Shown here: positions 8,269 to 16,969 of the stretch, piece by piece
How positions within the stretch are numbered: position 1 is the first letter of the stretch
How the letters are laid out: the number at the start of each line of letters is the position of its first letter
NCBI RefSeq assembly: GCF_900112245.1
Contig: NZ_FOYX01000001.1
Coordinates: forward strand, 1,909,856-1,973,855
DNA from: Maribacter stanieri
GTDB lineage: Bacteria > Bacteroidota > Bacteroidia > Flavobacteriales > Flavobacteriaceae
DNA length: 64,000 nt
Reading direction: 5' to 3'
Notes under the pieces: model-generated
The model's input: only the letters and a program-made list of their open reading frames with translations
Databases searched by the model: none
What the model was told of the DNA's origin: nothing
Program-made: the position numbers and the translations under genes

Positions 8269-10027
8269 GGATTCTGGAAAAGCATTTGACACTCGTCTTT
8301 TTAAACGCTTACTAGCCTATACAAAACCGTATAAAATCACTTTTTATGGCGTTGCTTTGGCTGCCATTTTATTGTCTGTTTTTGCCATTCTTACTCCTTT
8401 AATTGTTAAGAAAATAATTGATGAAGCCATAAAGGGCAACAACGAAGAAATGTTGTTGTACCTAACGATTGCTATGCTGGTGGTTTTATTAGGGCAAGTA
8501 ATATGTCAATTAGCTTTTAATTATTATGCCAACTGGCTAGGAGAATCTGTTATCAAGGATATCCGTATTGATCTATTTAAGAAAATGCTCTCTTTTAAAA
8601 TGAAGTATTTTGATAACTCTTCATTGGGTGTTTTGGTGACCAGAGCCGTAGCAGATATGCAAAGAATTGGAGAAATTTTTAGTCAAGGCTTTTTTGTGAT
8701 TGTGGCAGATTTACTTAAAATGGTCGTTGCGGCAGTTGTAATGCTATTTATAAATTGGAAGCTCTCATTGATTGTTTTTGCTTTATTACCAATAATAGTA
8801 TATGCAACAAGATGGTTTCAAAAGGCAATGAAAGTTGCGTTTACCGAAGTTAGGGCAGAGGTTTCTAACTTAAATTCTTTTGTTCAAGAACGTATTACGG
8901 GAATGAAAATAGTACAACTATTTACCCGTGAAAAAATTGAGAGCGATAAGTTTAGAGAAATTAATGAGAAGCATAAAAAGGCTTGGTTAAAAACAGTTTG
9001 GTACAATTCTATATTTTTTCCAATTGCAGAGATAGTTTCGTCTTTAACCGTTGGGTTAATCGTGTGGTATGGAGGTTTACAGAATGTGGCAAATATTACA
9101 ACCGATATTGCAGGTACGATTTTTGCTTTTATCATGTTGATTGATTTATTGTTTAGACCACTACGTCAAATTGCAGATAAGTTCAATACACTTCAAATGG
9201 GTATGGTAGCTGCAAATAGAGTATTTAAAATATTAGATACAGACAGCCATATACAAAATGTTGGTTCTTTTGAGAAAGATGTAGTTAGTGGAGATATTAA
9301 GTTTGATAATGTTCGTTTTGGGTATTTGGAAGACGAAGAAGTTTTACACGGAGTTACTTTTGATGTAAAAGCAGGGGAAACCGTTGCTATTGTTGGTGCT
9401 ACAGGTGCTGGTAAAAGTACTATCATCAATTTATTAAATAGATTTTACGAAATCAATTCAGGTTCTATTATGGTTGATGGTGTTGATATTAAAGAGTATA
9501 ATTTATCTTCTTTACGTAAACATATTGCCGTAGTATTACAAGATGTCTTCTTGTTTGCCGATACGATTGCAAATAATATTTCTTTAAAGGATGCTACCAT
9601 AAGTGTAGATGATATCGAAAATGCAGCTAAAGCTATTGGTGTAGATGAATTTATTTCTAGTCTCCCTGGCGGATATCAATACAATGTAAAGGAAAGAGGT
9701 ACTATGCTTTCTAGCGGGCAACGACAACTAATAGCATTTTTACGTGCATATGTTAGCAACCCTAGCATTTTGATATTAGATGAGGCTACATCGTCCGTAG
9801 ATACATATTCTGAGCAATTGATTCAATTGGCTACAGATAAAATTACACAAGGAAGAACATCAATTGTAATTGCTCACCGTTTGGCTACAATTAAGAAGGC
9901 AGATAAAATTATTGTAATGGATGCCGGTAACATAGTTGAGACAGGTACACATAAAGAACTTCTTAAAAAAGGTGGTTATTATAGTAATCTGTACGAGGCT
10001 CAGTTCTTAGCTGAGGAGGTTGCTTAA
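8261..10027 (+). CDS. MsbA-type ABC exporter (fused membrane and ATPase domains)
   Basis: A half-transporter that works as a homodimer or heterodimer, exporting a lipid or hydrophobic compound across the inner membrane. The six-helix membrane domain fills residues 1-320. The ATPase domain has Walker A GATGAGKST (379-387), a signature motif MLSSGQRQL, Walker B ILILDEATSSVD and H-loop AHR. The 588-residue length is standard. It overlaps truA by 8 bases. Its stop codon directly touches the stop codon of the convergent DUF3667 gene with no terminator between. Lipid A flipping is possible, but multidrug-type exporters look the same and the substrate cannot be read from sequence. Confidence 0.93.
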   Translation: MDKDSGKAFDTRLFKRLLAYTKPYKITFYGVALAAILLSVFAILTPLIVKKIIDEAIKGNNEEMLLYLTIAMLVVLLGQVICQLAFNYYANWLGESVIKDIRIDLFKKMLSFKMKYFDNSSLGVLVTRAVADMQRIGEIFSQGFFVIVADLLKMVVAAVVMLFINWKLSLIVFALLPIIVYATRWFQKAMKVAFTEVRAEVSNLNSFVQERITGMKIVQLFTREKIESDKFREINEKHKKAWLKTVWYNSIFFPIAEIVSSLTVGLIVWYGGLQNVANITTDIAGTIFAFIMLIDLLFRPLRQIADKFNTLQMGMVAANRVFKILDTDSHIQNVGSFEKDVVSGDIKFDNVRFGYLEDEEVLHGVTFDVKAGETVAIVGATGAGKSTIINLLNRFYEINSGSIMVDGVDIKEYNLSSLRKHIAVVLQDVFLFADTIANNISLKDATISVDDIENAAKAIGVDEFISSLPGGYQYNVKERGTMLSSGQRQLIAFLRAYVSNPSILILDEATSSVDTYSEQLIQLATDKITQGRTSIVIAHRLATIKKADKIIVMDAGNIVETGTHKELLKKGGYYSNLYEAQFLAEEVA

Positions 10028-10825
10028 TCAAGGAGTCATTTTCTGAAATGTGTCCGTGAAAAAAGCCAAATAAGCAGATATTCCGATTATAAAAAACGTA
10101 AACACAGCGCCTAATAAAACTAGAAATAATAATAGTTTTAGTATGGTTTGTTTTATAGTGAGATTAAAGATTTTGTAAAATACCCAAGTAAAAAATAAAA
10201 TTTGGAAAATCATATTTCCAAAAGAGACATAATACAGCATTTTAGAACTCCAAATAGTCAACAGATATAAGGTGTTGATGAGAATCGACATTTGAGAGTA
10301 TGCATAAATGTTGATTACAAAATGTTCACTCAGATTAAATTGTTTTTTGTTGATAAATACAAGTCTAGATATCAGTGCTAGAAATGGAAGCATGGCTATA
10401 TATGCGAGACTTTGATATTTAAACAGATAAGTATTCCATTGTTTTTGAAAATCCTGTCCCATTTTTTCTGCTTCGGTCATAGAATCTCCACTTTGATATA
10501 GAAAATCAAAGTCTAAAGCTTTTGGGAAAAATTCTGTGTAAACATAAACAAACAAACCCCCAAGGGTAATGGCTATTGTGAAATAGCTAATGGGGTTTAA
10601 ATACTTCTTTCTAACACCATTAATGTAACCTCCAATAACTACATCTGGTTTTGTAAAAAGGTGTTTGAAAGTTATAAGAAAGGTGTTGTCAATGTTGAAA
10701 AATCGCTCGGTGGCATCATACCATAGATTTTTCACGGTAAGCCTATTTCGAATTACTTTAGCCCCACAATCGGGGCAGTAACTATAATCTGTTCTTAGGT
10801 TGTTTTGACAATTTTTACAATCCAT
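10028..10825 (-). CDS. DUF3667 zinc-ribbon membrane protein
   Basis: A 265-residue inner-membrane protein of unknown function. It starts with a zinc ribbon (CKNCQ at 3-7 and CPDCG near 17-21), then a conserved RLTVKNLWYDATERFFNID segment and a YINGVRKKYLNPISYF motif typical of DUF3667. About five predicted membrane spans follow. Its ATG overlaps the cdaA stop codon by one base (TAATG), so the two proteins are translationally coupled. That makes a role linked to cyclic-di-AMP, membrane stress or potassium/osmotic balance plausible, but this is only contextual. Confidence 0.82.
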   Translation of the reverse strand: MDCKNCQNNLRTDYSYCPDCGAKVIRNRLTVKNLWYDATERFFNIDNTFLITFKHLFTKPDVVIGGYINGVRKKYLNPISYFTIAITLGGLFVYVYTEFFPKALDFDFLYQSGDSMTEAEKMGQDFQKQWNTYLFKYQSLAYIAMLPFLALISRLVFINKKQFNLSEHFVINIYAYSQMSILINTLYLLTIWSSKMLYYVSFGNMIFQILFFTWVFYKIFNLTIKQTILKLLLFLVLLGAVFTFFIIGISAYLAFFTDTFQKMTP

Positions 10826-11610
10826 TAAGCTAAATCTTGTTTAATCATATTACTTAACTGTGTAATAGAATCATAAAGAACAAATTCACCGTTTTTGATA
10901 TAGGAAATTAAACCGGTTTCCTCACTAACCACTATGCTTAATGCATCGGTCTTTTCACTAATGCCAACGGCAGCTCTATGTCTTAATCCAAATCTTAGCG
11001 GAATATTACGCTCATTAGAGACAGGAAGAATTACCCTGGTTGCTACAATATAATTTCCAACTATTACTGCAGCGCCATCATGTAAGGTGCTGTTCTTATA
11101 GAAGATACTTTCTAGAATTGGTTGGTTAATTTCAATATTCATTCTATCCCCCGAACTTTTAATGAAATCTAATGAGTTGCTACGCTCTATTACTAAAATA
11201 GCACCTGTTTTAGTACTTGCCATTTTTTCACAAGCTTTAATTATAGCGTCTACATCCGTATCGGTAGATATACCTTCTTGTTTTAAAAACTTAAAGTGTT
11301 TTACAAAATTTCTTTTGTTAGCAAAATTGGTAGACCCGATCATTAATAAGAATTTTCTAATCTCTTGTTGAAAAACGATGATTAGCGCAATAAGTCCTAC
11401 TTGCATAAATGCACCAACCATACTGCTGATCATTTGCATGTCTAACAATTCGGTCAATTTCCAAAAAGCCCAAACTATTACAATTCCAATAAAAATGTTG
11501 ATAGCAACAGATCCTCTAACCAACTTATATATGTAGTATAGAAGTACGGCAACAAAAATGATGTCTAAAACATCTGTAATCTTAAAGTCAATAAAATTTA
11601 AAAAATCCAA
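10825..11610 (-). CDS. cdaA: Diadenylate cyclase CdaA
   Basis: Makes cyclic di-AMP from two ATP at the inner membrane. Three N-terminal membrane spans (about residues 10-80) are followed by the DAC catalytic domain, with HDGAAVI (near 177) and LRHRAAVGISE (near 207), the DGA and RHR motifs needed for activity. The length (261) fits the CdaA class. The start appears to be TTG at 11610, since MDFLNFIDFKITDVLDI matches the family N-terminus. In Bacillota cdaA is usually next to cdaR; here the partner is a DUF3667 gene overlapping by one base, with folP upstream on the same strand. Confidence 0.95.
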   Translation of the reverse strand: MDFLNFIDFKITDVLDIIFVAVLLYYIYKLVRGSVAINIFIGIVIVWAFWKLTELLDMQMISSMVGAFMQVGLIALIIVFQQEIRKFLLMIGSTNFANKRNFVKHFKFLKQEGISTDTDVDAIIKACEKMASTKTGAILVIERSNSLDFIKSSGDRMNIEINQPILESIFYKNSTLHDGAAVIVGNYIVATRVILPVSNERNIPLRFGLRHRAAVGISEKTDALSIVVSEETGLISYIKNGEFVLYDSITQLSNMIKQDLA

Positions 11611-11664
11611 TCGGTACTTTTTTAGTAAAATTAAGAAAATAGATTACAAGTAATTCATATAAAC

Positions 11665-12489
11665 TTAGGCATTTAATTGTTCATATAGTTTTACACATTC
11701 CAAAGCTTCTTTTACATCATGCACCCTTAAAATATTTGCACCTTTTTGTAGGCAAACCATATGTAATGCCGTTGTGCCGTTTAACGCTTGGTCAGCAGTA
11801 GTTTTTAGTGTTTTGTAAATCATTGACTTTCTGCTAATGCCTGCTAAAATAGGATGCTCAACAAAATTCATAATTTCCATTTGTTTTAAAAGTTCATAGT
11901 TTTGTTCTAAGTTCTTTGCGAAACCAAAGCCTGGGTCAATAATGATATCTTTGATTCTTAAAGCTTTTGCTGCTACAAGTCTTTCTGAAAAAAAGGAAAG
12001 AACCTCCTTTAAGATATCATCATAGTCTGTATGTTGCTGCATGTTTTGTGGTGTACCCCGCATATGCATCATAATATAGGGTACATTTAATTTTGCAACG
12101 GTAGGTAACATTTTGTCATCTTGTAATCCTGCAGAAATATCATTAATAATTGCAGCACCATTTCCAATACATTCTTTAGCCACCTTACTTCTAAATGTAT
12201 CAATTGATAAAATAGTTTTTGGAAATTTTTGCAGAATCAAGCTTACTATGGGTAAGATGCGTTTTAGTTCAATTGCCTCATCTACTTCTAAAGCGCCAGG
12301 TCTTGTGCTATATGCACCAACATCTATAAAAGTAGCGCCATCGTTTAACATTTTTTCGACCTGATTTAAAATACTAGACTCATCTTTATATTTTCCGCCG
12401 TCATAGAAAGAATCTGGAGTAATGTTTAAAATACCCATTATTTTGGGCTGGTCTAGAGATATAAGATTACCGTTGCAATTTATGGTCAT
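11665..12489 (-). CDS. folP: Dihydropteroate synthase
   Basis: Joins p-aminobenzoate to 6-hydroxymethyl-dihydropterin pyrophosphate in folate synthesis; it is the sulfonamide target. Family motifs are IMGILNITPDSFYDGG near the N-terminus, FIDVGAYSTRPGA, IINDISAG, YIMMHMRGTP and IIDPGFGFAKNLEQNY. The TIM-barrel length is normal. I start at the ATG at 12489 (274 residues); a TTG two codons upstream is also in frame. It lies 54 bases before cdaA on the same strand and is divergent from the DUF1599 gene. Confidence 0.96.
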   Translation of the reverse strand: MTINCNGNLISLDQPKIMGILNITPDSFYDGGKYKDESSILNQVEKMLNDGATFIDVGAYSTRPGALEVDEAIELKRILPIVSLILQKFPKTILSIDTFRSKVAKECIGNGAAIINDISAGLQDDKMLPTVAKLNVPYIMMHMRGTPQNMQQHTDYDDILKEVLSFFSERLVAAKALRIKDIIIDPGFGFAKNLEQNYELLKQMEIMNFVEHPILAGISRKSMIYKTLKTTADQALNGTTALHMVCLQKGANILRVHDVKEALECVKLYEQLNA

Positions 12490-12592
12490 TATCAATATTT
12501 AATAGGAATTTGTGGCATTTTCCAAGTTTAAACCGTCAATCTTGATGGTTACAATTTTTTAAGCGAAATTTACACAAATTAGAAAGAATTAC

Positions 12593-13141
12593 ATGCTAGA
12601 TACGGCAAAGGAATACGATGAGGTAATTGAGGTTTGTTTAAATCTGTACCAGAAAAAAATGTCAGATTACGGTAGTGCGTGGCGAATTTTGAGATTGCCA
12701 TCACTTACAGATCAAATATTCATAAAAGCGCAACGTATACGTGGCCTTCAAGAAAATGATGTTCGTAAGGTTGATGAAGGTGAACAATCGGAGTTTATCG
12801 GTATCATAAATTATTCTGTTATGGCATTAATTCAACTTGAATTGGGTGTTGCTGAACAACCAGATTTAAACACAGAAGAAGCGGTAGCATTATATACTAA
12901 GCATATTAAGATTACTAAAGATCTAATGCTAAATAAAAACCATGATTATGGTGAAGCTTGGCGAGATATGAGAGTAAGTTCGCTTACAGATTTAATTTTG
13001 CAAAAATTACTTAGAGTAAAGCAGATTGAAGATAATAAGGGAAAAACTTTAGTAAGTGAAGGTATTGATGCCAACTATCAAGACATGATTAATTATGCAG
13101 TTTTTGCATTGATACATTTAGGGTCAGAATCAGATAAATAA
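12593..13141 (+). CDS. DUF1599 protein, two tandem domains
   Basis: A 182-residue protein made of two copies of the same module. KKMSDYGSAWRILRLPSLTD (first half) and NKNHDYGEAWRDMRVSSLTD (second half) align, each followed by a K/R-rich LR(V/I)-type helix and an Asp/Tyr-containing INY motif. DUF1599 is also called nucleotide-modification-associated domain 1 from its occurrence near DNA-modification genes, but in Bacteroidota it is a stand-alone conserved gene near folP and tpiA, as here. No enzyme activity is established. It starts an apparent operon with the DoxX-like gene 8 bases downstream. Confidence 0.85.
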   Translation: MLDTAKEYDEVIEVCLNLYQKKMSDYGSAWRILRLPSLTDQIFIKAQRIRGLQENDVRKVDEGEQSEFIGIINYSVMALIQLELGVAEQPDLNTEEAVALYTKHIKITKDLMLNKNHDYGEAWRDMRVSSLTDLILQKLLRVKQIEDNKGKTLVSEGIDANYQDMINYAVFALIHLGSESDK

Positions 13142-13149
13142 GAGTAAGA

Positions 13150-14247
13150 ATGAAGTATTTAGTAGGGGTCGTTAGAATTTTTGTAGGTATTCTTTTTATT
13201 ATTAGTGGGTTTATTAAATTGAATGATCCGGTAGGATTCTCATTTAAACTAGAAGAATATTTTAGTCAAGGTGTTTTGGACCTTCCTTTTTTGACGCCTT
13301 TTGCCTTGGCAATATCTATTCTTGTAGTTATTGTAGAAGTAATGGTTGGGGTCATGCTAATTTTGGGGTACAAGCGCAAAATTACGGTTTGGACCTTGCT
13401 GGCAATGATAATTTTCTTCACTTTCCTTACGTTCTATTCGGCTTACTTCAATAAAGTGACCGATTGTGGTTGCTTTGGAGATGCTATAAAACTGACTCCC
13501 TGGGAATCATTTACAAAAGATATTGTTCTCTTGGTACTGATTCTAATTATTTATATTGGCAGAAAATATATTACTCCGTTGGTAAATTCAAAAACGTTGA
13601 TGACTTTGTTGATCGGGTCTTTACTTGCTTGTGTGGCTTACGTGTATTACGTATTAAATCACTTGCCGGTTATAGATTTTAGACCATATGAAATTGGTAA
13701 AAATATTGAAGAGGGCATGAGTACGCCAGAAGATGCACCAAAGGCAATCTTTGAATATAAGTGGAAATTTAATGTAAACGGCAATCAAGAAATTTATGTC
13801 ACTAATGGAGATTACCCAACTGTTGACGGAGAATTTATTGATGTTGAAACTAGTGAGATTCAGGCTGGGTACGAACCACCTGTTCATGATTTTACAATTG
13901 AACAAGAAGGAGAAGATTTTGCAAGTTCATTATTACAAGAACCAAAGTTGGTCATGGTCATCGCTTATGATTTAAGAAAATCTAACCTTGAAGTTTTTAA
14001 GGAAATTAAAACGGTTACAGATAAAGCTTTAAAATCAGGTTACAAGGTCATTGGAATGTCTGCTTCTGGTCCTGATCAAACAGATGCGTTAAAGAAAGAG
14101 AATAATCTTGGATTCGATTTTTACTTTACAGATGAGACTACGTTGAAAACCATAGTAAGATCAAACCCTGGTATATTGGTTTTAGAGAAGGGTACAATAA
14201 AACAAAAAGTACATTATAACGATTTAGAAAATTTAGTATTCGAGTAA
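13150..14247 (+). CDS. DoxX/MauE-like membrane protein with thioredoxin-fold C-terminus (BT_3928 type)
   Basis: A two-part protein of 365 residues. The N-terminal half has four membrane spans (about 5-25, 48-70, 76-98, 120-140) with a DoxX-type opening (VGILFIISGFIKLNDP) and the Cys pair DCGCFGD before the last span, as in MauE-like proteins that handle disulfides. The C-terminal half (about 240-365) looks like a thioredoxin fold, but its active site lacks a CxxC motif. This fused type is conserved in Bacteroidota, usually just before tpiA, as here (39 bases). A redox or disulfide role is likely; the exact reaction is unknown. Confidence 0.82.
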   Translation: MKYLVGVVRIFVGILFIISGFIKLNDPVGFSFKLEEYFSQGVLDLPFLTPFALAISILVVIVEVMVGVMLILGYKRKITVWTLLAMIIFFTFLTFYSAYFNKVTDCGCFGDAIKLTPWESFTKDIVLLVLILIIYIGRKYITPLVNSKTLMTLLIGSLLACVAYVYYVLNHLPVIDFRPYEIGKNIEEGMSTPEDAPKAIFEYKWKFNVNGNQEIYVTNGDYPTVDGEFIDVETSEIQAGYEPPVHDFTIEQEGEDFASSLLQEPKLVMVIAYDLRKSNLEVFKEIKTVTDKALKSGYKVIGMSASGPDQTDALKKENNLGFDFYFTDETTLKTIVRSNPGILVLEKGTIKQKVHYNDLENLVFE

Positions 14248-14286
14248 GATTTTAAACGGAAATAGTATAATTAGAAATATAATAAC

Positions 14287-15036
14287 ATGAGAGCAAAGAT
14301 AGTAGCAGGTAACTGGAAGATGAATAAGAATTTAGCTGAAACAGAAGCGCTTTTGGCAGAGTTATCGGCAAAATTACCAGATACAAATGCAGAGGTAATG
14401 GTAGCACCTACATATGTTAACTTAGCTAGTGCGGTACGTACTTTAGAATCTTCTAAAATAGAAGTTATTGCACAGAATATGCATTATGCGGAAAGCGGTG
14501 CTTTTACTGGTGAGATATCTGCAGATATGTTATTGGATATAGGTATTGATACAGCAATAATTGGACACTCTGAAAGAAGAGCATATTTCGGCGAAAGTGA
14601 TGAGATTCTATCAAAAAAAGTGATTACGGCCTTAAACAAAGGTATTCGCGTAATGTTCTGTTTTGGTGAAGAATTAGAAGATCGTAAATCTGGAAACCAT
14701 TTTAAATTGGTTGAAAGTCAGTTGAAAAATGTACTATTTAATTTAGAGCCTTCAGCTTGGACAAATATCGTGTTGGCATATGAGCCAGTTTGGGCCATAG
14801 GTACTGGTGAAACAGCTTCTCCGGAACAAGCTCAAGAAATGCACGCATTTATACGTAAAACTATTTCAGAAGCTTTTGATGCTACTATAGCAAATAATGT
14901 AACCATTCTATACGGTGGTAGCGTTAAGCCAGGTAATGCTGTAGAAATTTTCTCTAAGCCAGATGTTGATGGTGGTTTAATTGGTGGAGCTTCATTAGTA
15001 GCTGACGATTTTATTGCAATCATTAAGGCTATATAA
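14287..15036 (+). CDS. tpiA: Triosephosphate isomerase
   Basis: Interconverts dihydroxyacetone phosphate and glyceraldehyde 3-phosphate in glycolysis. The 249-residue TIM barrel has all key motifs: GNWKMN with the substrate-binding Lys, IIGHSERR with catalytic His94, AYEPVWAIGTG with catalytic Glu166 and the lid loop, and the phosphate-binding YGGSVKPGN and GGLIGGASL. It sits between the DoxX-like gene and prmA (14 bases), probably in one transcript. Confidence 0.98.
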   Translation: MRAKIVAGNWKMNKNLAETEALLAELSAKLPDTNAEVMVAPTYVNLASAVRTLESSKIEVIAQNMHYAESGAFTGEISADMLLDIGIDTAIIGHSERRAYFGESDEILSKKVITALNKGIRVMFCFGEELEDRKSGNHFKLVESQLKNVLFNLEPSAWTNIVLAYEPVWAIGTGETASPEQAQEMHAFIRKTISEAFDATIANNVTILYGGSVKPGNAVEIFSKPDVDGGLIGGASLVADDFIAIIKAI

Positions 15037-15050
15037 GCGAAAAAGTAAAA

Positions 15051-15887
15051 ATGAGCGATACAGTATATATTGAATACCGTTTTACGGTAAAACCAAAAGA
15101 ACCGGCATCAGACCTTCTTATAGCAGAATTGGGTAATGTTGGTTTTGAAAGTTTTGTTGAAGAAGAAGATGATGTGTTGGCGTACATTCAGAAAACTGAT
15201 TGGTCTGAAAATATCTTAGAGAATGTTCAGATTCTTGATAATCCCAGATATTCATTTACTCACGATTATAAAGAGATTGAGCAAGAGAATTGGAATGCCA
15301 CATGGGAGCAAAATTTTCAACCTATTATAGTTGATGATGTTTGTATGATCAGGGCTCCTTTTCATGAGAAAATTAAGGTTGAATATGACATTGTTATTGA
15401 ACCTAAAATGAGTTTTGGTACAGGTCATCATGAAACAACCCATATGATGCTTCAGCATATTTTGCAGTTAGATGTAAAAGATAAAACTGTTCTAGATATG
15501 GGAAGCGGTACAGGCGTATTGGCTATTTTAGCAGGTATGAGAGGGGCAACAACAATTGATGCTATAGATATCGATAATTGGTGTTACTTAAATGCCAAAG
15601 AGAATGTTGAGCGTAATAATATGGATTTTATATCTGTGTATGAAGGTGATGCTGCGTTATTAAAAGGGAAAAAGTACGACTTAATAATAGCAAATATCAA
15701 TAGAAACATATTATTGGCAGATATGCCTAAATATGTACAATCTTTAAATTCTGGAGGGGTATTGTTATTAAGTGGTTTTTATACAGAAGACTTAGATATG
15801 ATTACACAAAAGTGTGTCGATTTAGAGTTAAAGTTTGAAAAAAACCTTGAACGTAATAATTGGGTTGCAGCAAAATATGTAAATTAG
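15051..15887 (+). CDS. prmA: Ribosomal protein L11 methyltransferase
   Basis: Methylates L11 amino groups using S-adenosylmethionine. The N-terminal substrate-recognition domain (residues 1-90) includes NWNATWEQNFQPI. The catalytic domain has MSFGTGHHETTHMM, the SAM-binding VLDMGSGTGVLAILAG, DAIDIDNWCYLNAKENV, and a DLIIANINRNIL motif IV. The length of 278 matches the family. The order tpiA-prmA-clpS is tight (14 and 20 bases) and is common in Flavobacteriia. Confidence 0.96.
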   Translation: MSDTVYIEYRFTVKPKEPASDLLIAELGNVGFESFVEEEDDVLAYIQKTDWSENILENVQILDNPRYSFTHDYKEIEQENWNATWEQNFQPIIVDDVCMIRAPFHEKIKVEYDIVIEPKMSFGTGHHETTHMMLQHILQLDVKDKTVLDMGSGTGVLAILAGMRGATTIDAIDIDNWCYLNAKENVERNNMDFISVYEGDAALLKGKKYDLIIANINRNILLADMPKYVQSLNSGGVLLLSGFYTEDLDMITQKCVDLELKFEKNLERNNWVAAKYVN

Positions 15888-15907
15888 ACAGTATTAATTA
15901 AATTAAT

Positions 15908-16183
15908 ATGAGCACTAAAGAAGAAATTTACGAAGAACTACTTTTAGAAGAAGAGACGGTTCAGCAAAATGAAATCGTTCTTTTCAATGATGAGGTGAAT
16001 ACTTTTGATCATGTAATAAATACATTAATTTCTGTATGTGAACATTCGCCAGAACAAGCAGAGCAATGTTCTTTAATTGTACACTATAAAGGAAAATGTA
16101 CTGTGAAGACGGGGGAGTATGAAGAACTTAAACCACAATGTTCAAAATTGTTACAAGCGGGTTTAAGTGCTGAAATTACTTAA
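15908..16183 (+). CDS. clpS: ClpS adaptor of the Clp protease
   Basis: Delivers N-degron substrates to the ClpAP-type protease. The 91-residue protein has the ClpS core: VLFNDEVNTFDHVINTL, where the Asn-Asp pair contacts the N-terminal residue of substrates, then HSPEQAEQCSLIVHYKGKCTVKTG with the conserved His and Lys-Gly. The N-terminal tail is acidic (EEIYEELLLEEE). It ends the tpiA-prmA-clpS run, followed by a two-way terminator. Confidence 0.95.
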   Translation: MSTKEEIYEELLLEEETVQQNEIVLFNDEVNTFDHVINTLISVCEHSPEQAEQCSLIVHYKGKCTVKTGEYEELKPQCSKLLQAGLSAEIT

Positions 16184-16215
16184 GACTGAGATTTTATTCA
16201 TTATCTATTAAAATA

Positions 16216-16249
16216 AAAAAGACCCCTTATTTCTATAAGGGGTCTTTTT
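16216..16249. terminator. Two-way terminator between clpS and a convergent small gene
   Basis: A perfect 15-bp stem AAAAAGACCCCTTAT / ATAAGGGGTCTTTTT with a TTCT loop. The A/T-rich ends provide a U tract on both strands. Confidence 0.9.
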
Positions 16250-16291
16250 ATTAGATTAATCTAAAAAATAAATTATATGATAGATAGAAGT

Positions 16292-16540
16292 TTATACCAA
16301 TGGTACACCATTCAGTCTCTTTTCAATCTTCTTCTTTTTCTCGGTTAATCTTTTCATTACGTCCATTAAATTAGAATCCTTAGTTTCTTTATAAACCTCG
16401 TTGATGCTCAAGATAAGTGCTTTCGCCTCTCTTGATGCTTCTACTCGGTCACTAGTGGACATATTGCTCATTTTTCGACTTTCAAATTCCTGAGCTTTTT
16501 CAAGTAACTCCATGTGATGCTTTTTTTTCAAAGTTAACAT
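16292..16540 (-). CDS. Conserved small hypothetical protein
   Basis: The function is unknown. I start at the ATG at 16540 (82 residues, MLTLKKKHHMELLEKAQEFE); a TTG start at 16558 would add six residues. The protein is highly charged and predicted all-helical, with likely coiled-coil segments (LEKAQEFESRKM, VMKRLTEKKKKIEKRLNG) and no membrane span or signal peptide. It is probably a small cytoplasmic protein. It converges on clpS, and a long AT-rich region separates it from uxaC. Confidence 0.62.
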   Translation of the reverse strand: MLTLKKKHHMELLEKAQEFESRKMSNMSTSDRVEASREAKALILSINEVYKETKDSNLMDVMKRLTEKKKKIEKRLNGVPLV

Positions 16541-16812
16541 AATATTCAAATTACGCAATTCTTTGTTGATTGTATATAGTTATGAGGCTATTAGATAATA
16601 GTATTTATGAACAATTTAACAAAAATGGGGGGTTTAGAACCTTTTTTTCGGAAGGGAGTGCGATTTTTATTTCATTTTTTTAATCTGTGATTTATAAATT
16701 TATAATTTGAGGTGATTTTTTAGTTTAATTCTGTTATTCAAGGTCTTAAATTATATATCAGATAAATTGTAGTACTTTAATTGATGATTAATCTAATTTT
16801 AAGTCTATTTAG

Positions 16813-16842
16813 TTGCTAAATATTTAAAATTGGATATATTTG
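16813..16842 (+). promoter_or_regulatory. uxaC promoter (-33 TTG, -7 TATATTTG)
   Basis: TTG at 16813-16815 and TATATTTG at 16835-16842, separated by 19 bases, match the Bacteroidota consensus. The operator-like palindrome follows the -7 box with no gap. Confidence 0.7.
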
Positions 16843-16856
16843 TGTAATCGATTGCA
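16843..16856. promoter_or_regulatory. LacI-family operator upstream of uxaC
   Basis: TGTAATCGATTGCA is a near-perfect palindrome with a central CG, the form bound by LacI/PurR-type repressors. Its exact reverse complement lies at 30764-30777, upstream of the first uxuA and at nearly the same place relative to the -7 box. A binding site covering the transcription start fits repression. The likely regulator is encoded at 24242-25258. Confidence 0.75.
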
Positions 16857-16969
16857 TTAATTTACAACGCGAATTATTTTTTGTGAAAATTTAGTGTTTT
16901 TTCATTCTAGAATAGTAATGCAATACGTCGTTTAATATCAAATAAAGGGAAACCTTCAAACAAAAAGTA

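Larger units (their letters stand above)
16541..16969. other. Intergenic region with uxaC promoter and operator
   Basis: These 429 AT-rich bases hold no gene that I can support. The right half contains the promoter-like boxes and LacI-type palindrome described separately, about 115 bases before uxaC, which leaves a leader of about 120 bases. I see no riboswitch-like structure. Confidence 0.6.
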
